A stretch of 64,000 nucleotides of DNA, taken from Cervus elaphus (lineage: Eukaryota > Chordata > Mammalia > Artiodactyla > Cervidae). Location of the stretch: contig NC_057815.1 of the NCBI RefSeq assembly GCF_910594005.1, forward strand, positions 81,515,552 to 81,579,551, written 5' to 3'. The notes beneath the pieces were generated by a model. The model searched no databases, was not told where the DNA came from, and was given only the letters and a program-made list of their open reading frames with translations. A program made the translations under genes and the position numbers. This document shows positions 35,241-45,702 of this stretch, in pieces (within the stretch, counting starts at the first letter, position 1; the number at the start of each line of letters is the position of its first letter).

Positions 35241-35358
35241 GTATAATAATAATAAATATTATTATTAAATATTATTATTATTTAAATAATTTAAATAATA
35301 TTATTTAAATAATTATTATTAAATATTATTAATAAATATTAATAAATATTATTATTTT
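35241..35358. repeat. (ATT/AAT)n low-complexity, self-complementary tract
   Basis: About 115 bp composed almost only of A and T, with alternating AAT/ATT blocks and many internal palindromes (aataatttaaataatatt type). Confidence 0.9.
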
Positions 35359-37021
35359 AGTGATTAAGTTGTCCTGTCATTTATAAAAATATAAATATTA
35401 GATAATTTTTGATACTCAAGTAAATAATATACTCAGTGATCATGTGTGTGTATGTGATGATATTCTCTAGTACTGAAAACCACCTCATTTGCACAGAGAT
35501 ATTGACAGACATTCCTATACAACAGTAAATTACATTTCCTAAAGTGAGTGCATCCTAACTTAAACTAGTGTATCTGGATCAGATGACTCATTTAGTAATA
35601 CCAGTAATTTCACTTTAAATGCAATATGACAGGGAGAGGAAAAAATGAGAGAAAGGGAGAAGCATTTGTGAATATATTAGTAAGCATCTAGTCATAGATT
35701 TTTTTTTTAATATCAGTAGCAAGCACCAATGAAGTCACTATAGTATGTCTATTTATATTTATAAACTATATTGTGAAAGGTAAAATGAAAATAAAAAAAA
35801 ATTATTTGGTCATTCTGAGTATTATGCAGATAAATGTAAATCAGGAAAAAAAAATTCTTGTCAAGCATTTACTTCTGCTTAATTTAATTCCTCACCAGTC
35901 AATAAGAGTTATGTACCGGACATTAAGGTAAATGCTAGATATAAAAAGAGAAACCAGGAAGACCTAGGTAGTTAAAGAATCTGAGAAATAATTGTAATGA
36001 GATATAATGAGTAATGGGATATAGGGTTAGGGGTCGTTTACCTACACAAAGGATGAAAATCTGATTGAGGAGTCAAAGATTTTCTGAAAGAGACAATACA
36101 TTAGTTGAACAGACTCTACAGTATTAACGATAGAAGGCAGTGCAAAGAAAGCAAAACATTCTTTGGAAATAAGATATCAAGTAATGTTTGCTATCAAGAG
36201 AACATCCAAACAAGTGGATGTTAGGGCTATGAAAAATTAAAACACTTACCCTGTAGAAGAAGCTGCTAGATTGCAGGGTGGCAAAAGTAGATGGAATAGT
36301 TCCCAGAAGCTGGCAGTTCTGAGCTTTTCAAAAATATAAAGAATAAGAAAGCCATGCACACACATACATATAAATACCCACTACAAATAGAAGAGACACA
36401 AAGCTACTGGGCAATTTCATTACTGCTAAATGGAAAATCTGAAATGAACGGTAACACTTGTTGGAAAACTTTTTTTTTTTTTTTAATGTGAAGTCAATTT
36501 AATTTGTTTTAGAAGCTTCAACTTTAAAGTACTCAGAGTTGGATAAGAAATAAATTACTGAGCTCAAGACCAAGTCCATCAAAGAATTCTATCATCTATG
36601 AATGTCTAGGGAAACTGAGAAAGAAGTTTCTAAATACCCTGACTCTTCTGGAAGTTCCAGACCCAAAGCCAAGGAGGGGAACAGCGGTAATCCGAGTTGC
36701 TAGATTACTAACATCTGAAAAACTTAAGAATGATGAAAAACTAAGAACGATACCAAAACAACATCTATAATGATTCATTTATCTCTAACATAATTTCTTT
36801 TGTAAAATAGTTCCACTCCTTTTTACAACAGTTTGCTCTTTTAACTAAACTATCAGAATATTCAATACAAATTTTGCAGATAAAGTAACACTTTTAGTAA
36901 AGCTTCCTCCCCAAGCATAAAAAATTGATAATTGGTTCACTTTCCTCTTTTGGGTTACATAGACTTTAATAACCTAAATGTATTGGTATTTGGAGCAGTG
37001 TCTAAAGTGTGTCTATATATG
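35359..37021. other. AT-rich sequence, one weak open frame
   Basis: No repeats recognised except a T15 run at about 36470-36484. A plus-strand frame without ATG is open at 36528-36767 (80 codons). Its C-terminal part is charged (KLRKKF; SEKLKNDEKLRTIPKQ). I cannot match it to a family and it may be chance. Confidence 0.4.
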
Positions 37022-37241
37022 TGTGTGTTTAGTCACTCAGTCCTGTCTGACTCTTTGTGACCCTGTGGAGAGGGGCTTGCCAGGCTCCTCTTTTCATGGG
37101 ATTCTCCAAACAAGAATACTGGAGTGGGTCACCATTTCCTTCTCCAGGGGATCTTCCTGACCCAAGAATTGAAACTATGTCTCTTTTTGTCTCCTGCATT
37201 GGCAGGTGGATTCTTTACCACTGTGTCACCTGGGAAGCCCC
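37022..37241 (-). mobile_element. Bov-tA SINE
   Basis: Complement of a full unit with a small internal insertion (ctctttttgtctcctg) next to the B-box region. Right end cacctgggaagcccc. Confidence 0.92.
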
Positions 37242-37696
37242 TTAAAATAGAATATCTGATCTCTTTCCAGAGTATTTTATGTTAGTTACTCTACTAACCT
37301 CTGTTTATCATTCATGTTGCAAAATTCAGTTCATTATCTGTAAAGAATGTTGCATTCAACTGCCTAGGCAGTTCTTTGATGAGAATATATGGGAAACTGA
37401 ATATGTACAATATGGATAGGTAGTAAGGATGGTTTTATTGTTCTCTTCAGTGGAAATGTCTTCAAATTGAATTTAGTATTATATTTATATGCAAGAACTC
37501 TCTTCTTTGCCCATGTATTAGAATGAATAAATTTGATATATGTTTCAAATATTGCAATATATACTTTCTATAACCATTTTACTGAGTTTAGAGAAAAATG
37601 CATCTCAGTCAAGCAGACCACATATTTAAAATTCACAGTCATTTTGGACAGGATTATAACTACCTGTTTTAAAGGGAAGAATGAATTGGAAAAGGG
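37242..37696. other. Unassigned AT-rich sequence
   Basis: Nothing recognised. Confidence 0.45.
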
Positions 37697-38426
37697 CCAT
37701 GATATGGGCAAATGAAATAAATATACGAAAGTGGAAACAGTGGCAGATTTTACTTTCTTGGGCTCCAAAATCACTGCAGATGGTGACTACAGCCAAGAAA
37801 TAAAAAGACACTTGCTTCTTGCAAGAAAGCTATGACACATAATAATGGTTTGTGGATGAGTATTAACTATTCTAATTCTAGTTCTAAAAGAAAACAACAG
37901 ATCGTTTAAAAGTCTATATTTAAAAGTCAATGCATTATTGTTGCAATTGTGATAATAGAAAATTTTATTTATTTTTATGCCAACTTATATTGTGAGAACA
38001 CATTTAGTCAGTTTGGGTTTTATCAATCCTGTTATGCTTGTCCTTGGAACATCTTTCACGTATTCGAGGTTTGTAGTTGAAAAGTTTACTGTAAAAAAAA
38101 AAAAATCAAAAACAAAAAATGTATCGTTTTTATAGAATAAATTTATTGGAATGTGTACTGATGTGTACTGGGAGTAAGAGTTGAGGTTGTAAACAACTAA
38201 GTTAGTGTAATTTGGCTTCATATATGTAATGTGAGGTATTAATGTAATTCATATATTAAAGCAAAAATTGTTAACAGCAAAAAAAAAAAAAAAAAAGAAA
38301 GCTATGACAAACCTGAGCAGCATATTACAAAGCGGAGACGTAACTGCCGACCAAGGTCCGTATAGTCAAAGCTATGGTTTTTACAGAGATCATGTATGGA
38401 TGTGCGAGTTGGACCATAAAGAATGC
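37697..38426 (+). mobile_element. BovB LINE fragment split by a retrocopy
   Basis: Plus-strand BovB: ttcttgggctccaaaatcactgcagatggtgac (37757-37789) to the gcaagaaagctatgaca block, interrupted at 37838-38294, then resuming aacctgagcagcatattac... to gaccataaagaatgctg. The missing 3' part is replaced by an antisense BovB, and a last sense piece, agttggacatgactgagtga, appears at 39091-39120. Confidence 0.9.
37838..38294 (+). pseudogene. 5'-truncated retrocopy of an unidentified mRNA 3' end
   Basis: A 457-bp insert inside the BovB, flanked by a perfect 15-bp duplication, aagaaagctatgaca (37823-37837 and 38295-38309). It ends in an A tract of about 17 bases preceded by ATTAAA roughly 20 bp upstream, which is the layout of a genuine polyadenylation site. 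The body is AT-rich, lacks an open frame on the plus strand and matches no SINE or LINE I know, so it looks like reverse-transcribed 3' UTR of a cellular gene moved by LINE machinery. The source gene is not recognised. An unfamiliar SINE-like element is the alternative. Confidence 0.75.
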
Positions 38427-38429
38427 TGT

Positions 38430-39090
38430 CAGTCAACTCAGTTGCTCAGTGGTGTCCAAGTCTTTGTGACCCAGTGGACTGCAGCACGCCAGGCCTCCGT
38501 GTCCATCACCACCTCCCGGAATTTACTCAAACTCATGTCCATTGAGTTGGTGATGCCATCCAACCATCTCATCCTCTGTCGTCCCTTTCTCCTCCCGCCT
38601 TCGATCTTTCACAGCATCAGGATATTTTCCAAAGAGTCAGTTCTTTGAATCAGGTAGCCAAAGTATTGGAGTTTCCACTTCAGTATCAATCCTTCCAATG
38701 AATATTCAGGACTGATCTCCTTTAGAATGGACTGGTTGGATCTCCTTGCAGTCCAAGGGACTCTCAGGAGTCTTCTTCAACATCACAGTTCAAAAGCATC
38801 AATTTTTTGGTGCTCAGCTTTCTTTATAGTATAACTCTCACATCCATACGTGACTACTGGAAAAAACTATAGCTTTGACTAGATGGACCTTTGTCAGCAA
38901 AGTAATGTCTCTGCTTTCTAATATGCTGTCTAGGTTGGTCATAGCTTTTCTTCCAAGGAGCAAGCATCTTTTAATTTCATGGCTGTAGTCACCACCTGCA
39001 GTGATTTTGCAGCCTGAGAAAATAAAGTCTGTCACTGTTTCCATTGTTCTCCTATCTATTTGCCATGAAGTGATGGGATTGGATGCCATG
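38430..39090 (-). mobile_element. BovB LINE 3' fragment
   Basis: Complement of about 660 bp of the BovB 3' end, stopping at gatgccatg. It interrupts the sense BovB whose last 30 bp follow immediately. Frames 38268-38648 and 38838-39179 are shadows or remnants. Confidence 0.92.
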
Positions 39091-39120
39091 AGTTGGACAT
39101 GACTGAGTGACTGAACAACA
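39091..39120 (+). mobile_element. BovB 3' terminal scrap
   Basis: agttggacatgactgagtga then ctgaacaaca: the sense BovB terminus that belongs with the fragment at 37697-38426. Confidence 0.75.
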
Positions 39121-39390
39121 ACATTCTCTTTATTAGTGTTGATATTCTTTATGGCATTCATATCTTTACTAAAGTTCACTTTTGCCTTCAGGTAAATAAT
39201 TAATGGTTCTTTTACACTTAGGATTTGTTATTGCTTTTGCTGGTAACATATGCCTTTTAATATAAGGAATGAAATTATGTGTCTTCCATCTTCTTGAAAC
39301 AAATTGACATGTTTAAATATGTGCCTTTAATACACTGCAAATATTGTGCTAGTGGTATTGTACTCATTCATTTAGTGTTTGTACCTGTTA

Positions 39391-40050
39391 TGGCATCCAT
39401 CACTTCATGACAAATAGATAGGGAAACAATGGAAACAGTGAGAGACTTTATTTTGGGGGGCTCCCAAATCACTGAAGATGGTGACTGCAGCCATGAAATT
39501 AAAAGACACTTGCTCCTTGGAAGAAAAGCTATGACCAACGTAGACAGCATATTAAAAAGCAGAGACATTACTGTGCCAACAAAGGTCCATCTAGTCAAAA
39601 TAATAGTTTTTCCAGTAGCCATGTATAGATGTGAGAGTTGGATCATAAAGAAAGCTGAGCACTGAAAAATTGATGCTTTTGAACTGTGGTGTTGGAGAAG
39701 ACTCTTGAGAGTCCCTTGGACTGCAAGGAGATCCAACCAGTCCATCCTAAAGGAAATCAACCTGAATATTCATTGGAAGGACTGATACTGAAGCTGAAAC
39801 TCCAATACTTTGACCAGCTGATGCGAAGAGCTGACTCTTTTGAAAAGACCCTGATTCTGGGAAAGATTGAAGTCAGGAGGAAAAGTGGATGACGGAGAAT
39901 GAGATGGTTGGATAGCATCACTGAGTCGATGGACATGAATTTGAGCAAGCTCTGGGAGTTGGTGATGGACAGGGAAGACTGGCATGCTGCAGTCCATGGG
40001 GTCACAAAGAGTCAGACACCACTGAGTGACTGATCTGAACTAAACTGAAT
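39391..40050 (+). mobile_element. BovB LINE 3' fragment
   Basis: Plus-strand, about 660 bp to the terminus (actgagtgactgatctgaactaaactgaat). The frame 39429-39665 keeps the ETVRDFILGGSQITEDGDCS block but stops within the C-terminal domain. It forms an inverted pair with 38430-39090. Confidence 0.93.
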
Positions 40051-40220
40051 ATGTTATGTGTATATATTTTTGTATATACAAACTTTTAAAATATTTGACT
40101 TCCCAGCTATTCAGATGTTGTGCAATGTCGGCTCACAGTGAAGGAAAGATATTGTCTATTTAGTTTTTTCTTGTTTGTTTACATTGTTATTGACTAAGGT
40201 CCATAGTTTTTTAGTGAAAG

Positions 40221-40288
40221 TCAGGGAAGCCTCTCATGCTACAGTCCATGGGGTCCCAAAGAGTCAGACATGACTTAGCAACTGAATA
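40221..40288 (+). mobile_element. BovB/Bov-A terminal fragment
   Basis: Only tcagggaagcctctcatgc... to gacttagcaactgaata remains, the shared end of BovB and Bov-A SINEs. Confidence 0.75.
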
Positions 40289-40488
40289 GAACCAAGAATT
40301 TATTTAAAATTCTTTTGTTTCTCCCTAATTTTCTTTTTGTGTGTGTTAGTACACCATATTATATTTGGTTATCACATCTCTTTAGGCTCCTCCTGACTGG
40401 CAGCCTCTTATACTTTGATAACCTTGATGGTTTTGAGGTGTATGGGCCAGACACTGTAGGATGGCACCAAATTAGAATTTGTCTGGTA

Positions 40489-40682
40489 TTTCCCCTGGTG
40501 GCTCAGTTGGTAAAGAATCTGCCTGCAATGCAGGAGACCTGGATTTGATCCCTGTGTTTGGAGGATCCCGTGGAGATGCGAACGGCTACCCACTCCAGTA
40601 TTCTGGCCTGGAAAATTCCATGGACTGTATAGCCCATGGGATCACAAAGTCAGTCACTACTGAGTGGCTTTCATTTTCACTT
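40489..40682 (+). mobile_element. Bov-tA SINE
   Basis: Plus-strand full unit: cccctggtggctcagttggtaaag head, B-box-like ggatttgatcc, tail ending gtggctttcattttcac. Confidence 0.93.
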
Positions 40683-40925
40683 TCTCATGACATGACCTGG
40701 TATGAGTCATTGAGAAGACCGCAGGTGTAAAGTGCCATTTTCATGACATTGTATCCACAGTACATATTGTCAACATGATTTATGACTATTGATACTATTC
40801 TTGATCACCTAAAGTGGTGTGTTTAAATTTTTCTCCTGTAAAGTTCTACTCTCTCCTCCCTTTTCATACTGTATACTCTGGGGAGAAGTCACTATGCACA
40901 GCTCATACCAAAAGAGTGGGGGTTC

Positions 40926-41262
40926 CTATGTGCAAAACAGAAAAAGAGACACAGATGTACAGAACAGACTTTTGAACTCTGTGGGAGAAGGCGAGGGTGG
41001 GATGTTTAGAGAGAACAGCATCGAAACATGTATATTATCAAGGGTGAAACAGATCACCAGCCCAGGTTGGATGCATGAGACAAGTGCTCGGGGCTGGTGC
41101 ACTGGGAAGACCCAGAGGGATCGGGTGGAGAGGGAGGTGGGAGGGGGGATCGGGATGGGAAATACGTGTAAATCCATGGCTGATTCATGTCAATGTATGA
41201 CAAAAACCACTACAATATCGTAAAGTAATTAACCTCCAACTAATAAAAATAAATGAAAAAAA
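40926..41262 (+). mobile_element. 5'-truncated young L1 3' end with poly(A) and duplication
   Basis: About 335 bp of L1 3' UTR (gggtgaaacagatcaccagc; tcaatgtatgacaaaaaccac; taataaaaataaatg) ending in poly(A). A 16-bp duplication, aaaagagtgggggttc, at 40910-40925 and 41263-41278 (the A residues overlap the tail, so 13-16 bp). The duplication is unmutated, so the insertion is fairly recent. The 134-codon frame (40819-41223) running across it is not a real gene. Confidence 0.95.
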
Positions 41263-41278
41263 AAAAGAGTGGGGGTTC

Positions 41279-41725
41279 ATGTTCCCCCTCCTTAAGGGAG
41301 AAGATTCCACCTAAATTATTTAGAAACCTTCTGCATGGAGGATTATTGGGTTATTTTCTTCCCCCAGTTTATAAATTAGTAAATCATTTATTTATATCAA
41401 TATGGAATTAATGGATAGTTCATAGTTTGAGTTATAATCCAGTATTCTTTTTATTTTTTTGCTGAAATTAATCCAGCTTTGTCCCTTAAAAAGTTTTTCA
41501 GTTGGTTCTAATATGTTGTTGTTGTTGAGGACTTCCTTATTCCCTGACTCTACAAAAGGTATGTCTTGTATATTTCTTGCTTCAGCCCTAGAATCAGCCA
41601 TTTTTCTAAAGAGCCTGAGTTCCTTTTTGGAGGATGGTACTATAAACCAAGATCTGGTTTCAAAATGTGTTTCTTGCTACTGGGATATCATTTCTTTTTG
41701 GCCCTCCCTTTATGGATTTGTATTA
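41279..41725. other. Unassigned sequence
   Basis: AT-rich; the minus frame 41392-41601 and plus frame 41459-41806 share no recognised domain. Confidence 0.4.
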
Positions 41726-41926
41726 GCCAGGTGGCTCAGTGGTAAAGAATCCATCTGCCAGTGCAAGAGATGTGGGTTCAGTTCCTGGGTCGGGAAGATC
41801 CTCTGAGCAGGAAACGGCAACCCACTCCGGTATTCTTGCCTGAAAAATCTCATGGACAGACGAGCCTGGTGGGCTACAGACCATGAGGTCATAAACAGTC
41901 AGACATGACTTAGCAACTAAACAACA
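41726..41926 (+). mobile_element. Bov-tA SINE
   Basis: Plus-strand copy with aaacggcaacccactccggtattc in the body and tail gacttagcaactaaacaaca. Confidence 0.92.
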
Positions 41927-42469
41927 ATGAGATACAGATATATATGCATGTTTCCATTTTAAATTATTTATGTCTGTATTAAACTAAACATGAGCTAATA
42001 CTTACTCTTACCATATGGATCAGTTTTAACCACCTTTCTCTGCTTATCTGTAAACACCCACCTCAACAGTGGGGGACATAGCTCCCACAGTCTGCCATGC
42101 ATTTATTTAATTTTTTGGCCCTAGGCACATGAATAAAAGTATCAGAGTTATTAACTTGTGCTCTTGTGACTGCAGCTTTATCAATTAAAAATCAGTGCAT
42201 ATCTGTACGTCCTTTTCCTTTTTGTTTTATAATCTGAATCTACTGAGATGAATACATTTTCTGCATTCACGTCAGTGAGGTTGTTCCATATGTCTGTAAC
42301 ATAGTTGGGATCTTCTGTCACTGTCAGCATTCTTTCTGGGATTCCTTCCACCGTCCTAAATGATTTTATTTCTACTTCACATACATTAAACTCCACTTTT
42401 TCTGCCATGAATTTCTAAAGATATAGACAAAATCATAAAGTCTTACAGTATTGAATAGAATAATTTGAC
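41927..42469. other. Unassigned sequence with a small open frame
   Basis: No repeat recognised. It holds the minus-strand frame listed separately at 42181-42408. Confidence 0.4.
42181..42408 (-). other. Unidentified 75-codon open frame
   Basis: ATG-started frame on the minus strand. The composition is protein-like (acidic N-terminal half with MAEKVEFNVCEVEIK, then basic KTKRKRTYRY near the C-terminus). No signal peptide or membrane segment. I do not recognise a family. No splice context, neighbouring exons or poly(A) was found, so it may be a pseudogene scrap, an old exon or chance. Not called as a gene. Confidence 0.25.
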
Positions 42470-43937
42470 TGCTCTAAAACTCTCCTATGTTTCACTTCTT
42501 CATCGTTTCACCTTTTCCTTTAACACCATGAAAAGCACTGATCATTATCTTTAGAGTTTTGTTTTTTCTAGACTATCATATAACTTGAATTTTACAATAT
42601 GGAGTTTTTTTAAACTGGCTTTTTAAACTTATTGACATATGTTTAATGGGCCTCTATATTTTCTTTTGTCTTGATGGCTCATTTTTTAAAATTGAGGAAC
42701 GATATTCCACTGCATGGACCAGAACACAACTGTTTAACTATTCACCTATTGGAAGACATCTTTTCTGTTCCAGTTTTTGGTGATTATGAATAAAGCCACT
42801 AGAAAGGTTCACGGGCAGATTTTGTGTGAATATACTTTTTCAGATAAACTGGGTAAATAAGTAGGAGCATGGTTGCTGAATCATATGAAAAGAATGCATT
42901 TTAAGATACTGCCAAACTGTCTTTTAGAATAGCTGTCCCACTTTGTATTTTCTCAGAAATGAATGAGAGTTCTTCCTATGGTTCCTTATCATTGGCAGAA
43001 TTTGGTATTGTCATTTTTTGGATTTTGGTCACCTTAATAAGTGTGGTATTATCTACTATTTATTAGTATCAGGTGGTTATTTTAATCTGAAGCTTCCTGA
43101 CAAGAGCTGATAATGGGCATTGTTTCATAACATATTTGCCATCTGTAGTATATCTTCTTTGGTGAGGTTTCTGTTCAGATCTTTTGCTCATTTATTTTTT
43201 ATAGGGATGTTTTTTATTGTTTTAAGCTCTTTGTGTGTTTGAATATATCATGACATACGTGTTTTGCAAATATTTTCTCCTGTTCTTATTCTATTGACAT
43301 TGTCTTTTACAGGGCAAATGTTTTCTTAATTTTAAGAAATTTACAGTTTATCAATTTTTTTCATGGATTGTGCTCTTAAGGTTTTATCTAAAATTGTATT
43401 GCTAAACCCAGGGTTATGAGATTTTCTTATTGTTTTCTACAGATTACATAGTTTTGTATTTCATTTGTAGATCTAAGATACATTTTCATTTAAATTTTGT
43501 GCAAGCTAGTTGGTCTGTGTCCAGATTTTTTTTATAACATAAACATCCAATTGTTGTGGTATAATTTATTGAAAAGACTCCTGTCAGTATTGAATTCCCT
43601 TTGCTCCTTTGTCAAGAATCAGCTTAGTATATTTGTATGTATATATTTCTGGGCTATTTATTTATCCCATTGATATGTGTGTCTGTTCTTTTGCCAATAA
43701 CATGTAAAGTAATAGTGAGTCTTGAGGGCAGGTAATGTCTGTACTTCAGTCTTCTTCTTCAGTATTATTTTGGCTATTCTGGGTCTTTTTCCCCTCTCCC
43801 AGTTTGTTAACATCCGGAATATAGCTCTCTAGAAATCAGATGAGGATTAAGTTGGATACATAGATCATATTGGAAATAGTTGAGATTTTAATGAATGTTG
43901 AATTTTCCAACCCATAAACGGAATGTGTATGTGTGTG

Positions 43938-44045
43938 TGTGAAGTTGTTTCAGTCATGTCCAACTATTTGTGACCCTGTGGACTGCAACCAGCCAGGCTC
44001 CTCTGACCATGGGATTCTTCAGGCAAGAATACAGGAGTAGGTTAC
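43938..44045 (-). mobile_element. Bov-tA SINE, truncated by an LTR
   Basis: Complement of the 3' half of Bov-tA (gaagttgtttcagtcatgtcc...aagaatacaggagtaggttac). It stops where the ERV LTR fragment begins. A short GT run precedes it. Confidence 0.85.
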
Positions 44046-44375
44046 TGTCATGGTCCTTTAATGGACCAGAACCCGGTGGTCCAGAGTCGACGATAAGAAA
44101 GTAAAAGACAGAGAGAGAGGCTGATAGTCCCTGGTTTATGTGGAGAACCAATAAAGCTCTTGGAACAGAGCTTGCACTGCTTCACGTAGGCACCAGGCTC
44201 CCTCTCGAGGAGGTGAAGGCATAGTGTGCCTTCTCGAGGGGGTCTTAGAAACTTGTGCCTTCTCGAGGGGATCTTAGAAACCTGGGCAAGAAAGTGAGTT
44301 CAGGGGGCCTCCGCGCTCCAAAGAATTAGCCTGAAAGAGAGAGAAAGACAAGGGGACCCAAAAGATACAAAATTC
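44046..44375 (-). mobile_element. ERV LTR fragment, U5-proximal part
   Basis: Begins tgtcatggtcctttaatgg, the complement of an LTR 3' end, and matches the complete LTR at 49981-50605 over about 300 bp before breaking off near gacccaaaag. Compared with that copy it carries an extra internal repeat: a gtgccttctcgaggggg...cttagaaac unit occurs in tandem around 44215-44282. The U3 part with promoter signals is missing. It has no viral genes. Confidence 0.8.
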
Positions 44376-45702
44376 AGTTTAGTTCAGCTCAGTATCTGTT
44401 TGTCTTTGGTATCCTAACTATAGATTGATTCATTTTATTTATTTAAAATTTCTTTATATAATCAATTTCTTCTATTGTTTTTATTGTTTTACTGTTTTCA
44501 TCTTCTTTATTATCCTGTGTAATTTTTACTTTTTCTTATCTTCTACTACTTTCACTTAAATTACTGTTCTTTCCCTTTTTTTTTTGTAAAATAGTTTAAA
44601 TTTTGAGTTTAGATTTTTCTATGTTTCTAGCTTATGTATTTAATGTTGTAAATTTTTCTTTTAGTACTGCTTTCACTGTATTTCACAGGTTTTGATAAAT
44701 TGCATCTTTTTTTCATTTAGTTCAAAATATTTTTAAAATTATCGTGAATCATCTTTGATCAGTATGTTACAAGAAATGAATATATTGGTTACTTTCCAAA
44801 TATTGGGGGATTTTTCAGTTATCTTTCTGTTAGTTGGTTTTATTCTAATTCCATTGTGATCTAAGGAAGTAATTTTTATGATTTATAATTTTTTAAAAAT
44901 TGTTCAGGTGTGTCTTTTGGCACAGAATGTTGTTTTTCTTGGTTAATGTTCCAGGTAAGCTTGAGAAAAATGTGTATTTCGCAAGTTGCTGAATGAAATA
45001 TTCTGTCATGTCAATTAGATAAAATCCGTTGATAGCTTTATGCAGCTCAACTATATTCTTACTGATTTTCTGCCTGCTTGATTTATCAGTTATTAATAAG
45101 GATATTGACGTCTCCAACTATATTATAGATTTGTGTCTTCTCTCTGAAGTTCTACCAGGTTTTGTCTACAGATTTGGACACCCTGTCTTTAGATGTATAA
45201 ATGTTAAAGATGTTATGTCTTCTTGGAAAACTGATCTCTTTATCATTATGAAATGATTCTCCTTATCCCTGATAATTTACCTTGCTTTGAAGTCTGTTTT
45301 ATCTTAAATTAATGTCATTACTCAACTGTCTTTTTATTATTGATATGATGTTATATCTTCTCCATTTCTTTACTTTTAACGTATCTGCCCTTATATATTT
45401 AAAGTGGGTTCCTAGGAGACAAGTGCGACCTTGTGGATTCTAAAATTTTTATGATTCATTCTGGCAATCTCTGTCTTTATGTTGATGTGTTTAGACCATT
45501 CACACTAAAGTGATAACTGACATATTTGATTTAATAACCATCATGTTAGCACCTGTTTTCTCTTAGTTGCACTTCTTTTTTTTTATTATTATTCTCTCGT
45601 TTTCTACCTTCTCTGGCTCTACTGACTATTCTGCATTACTCTATTTTCTCTTATCTTTCAGTATATTAATTGTACTTATTTTAAAAAATTGATAGTTGCT
45701 CT

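Noticed and set aside
40819..41223. 134-codon plus-strand frame
   Set aside because: It crosses from unique DNA into an L1 3' UTR, so it is a chance frame.
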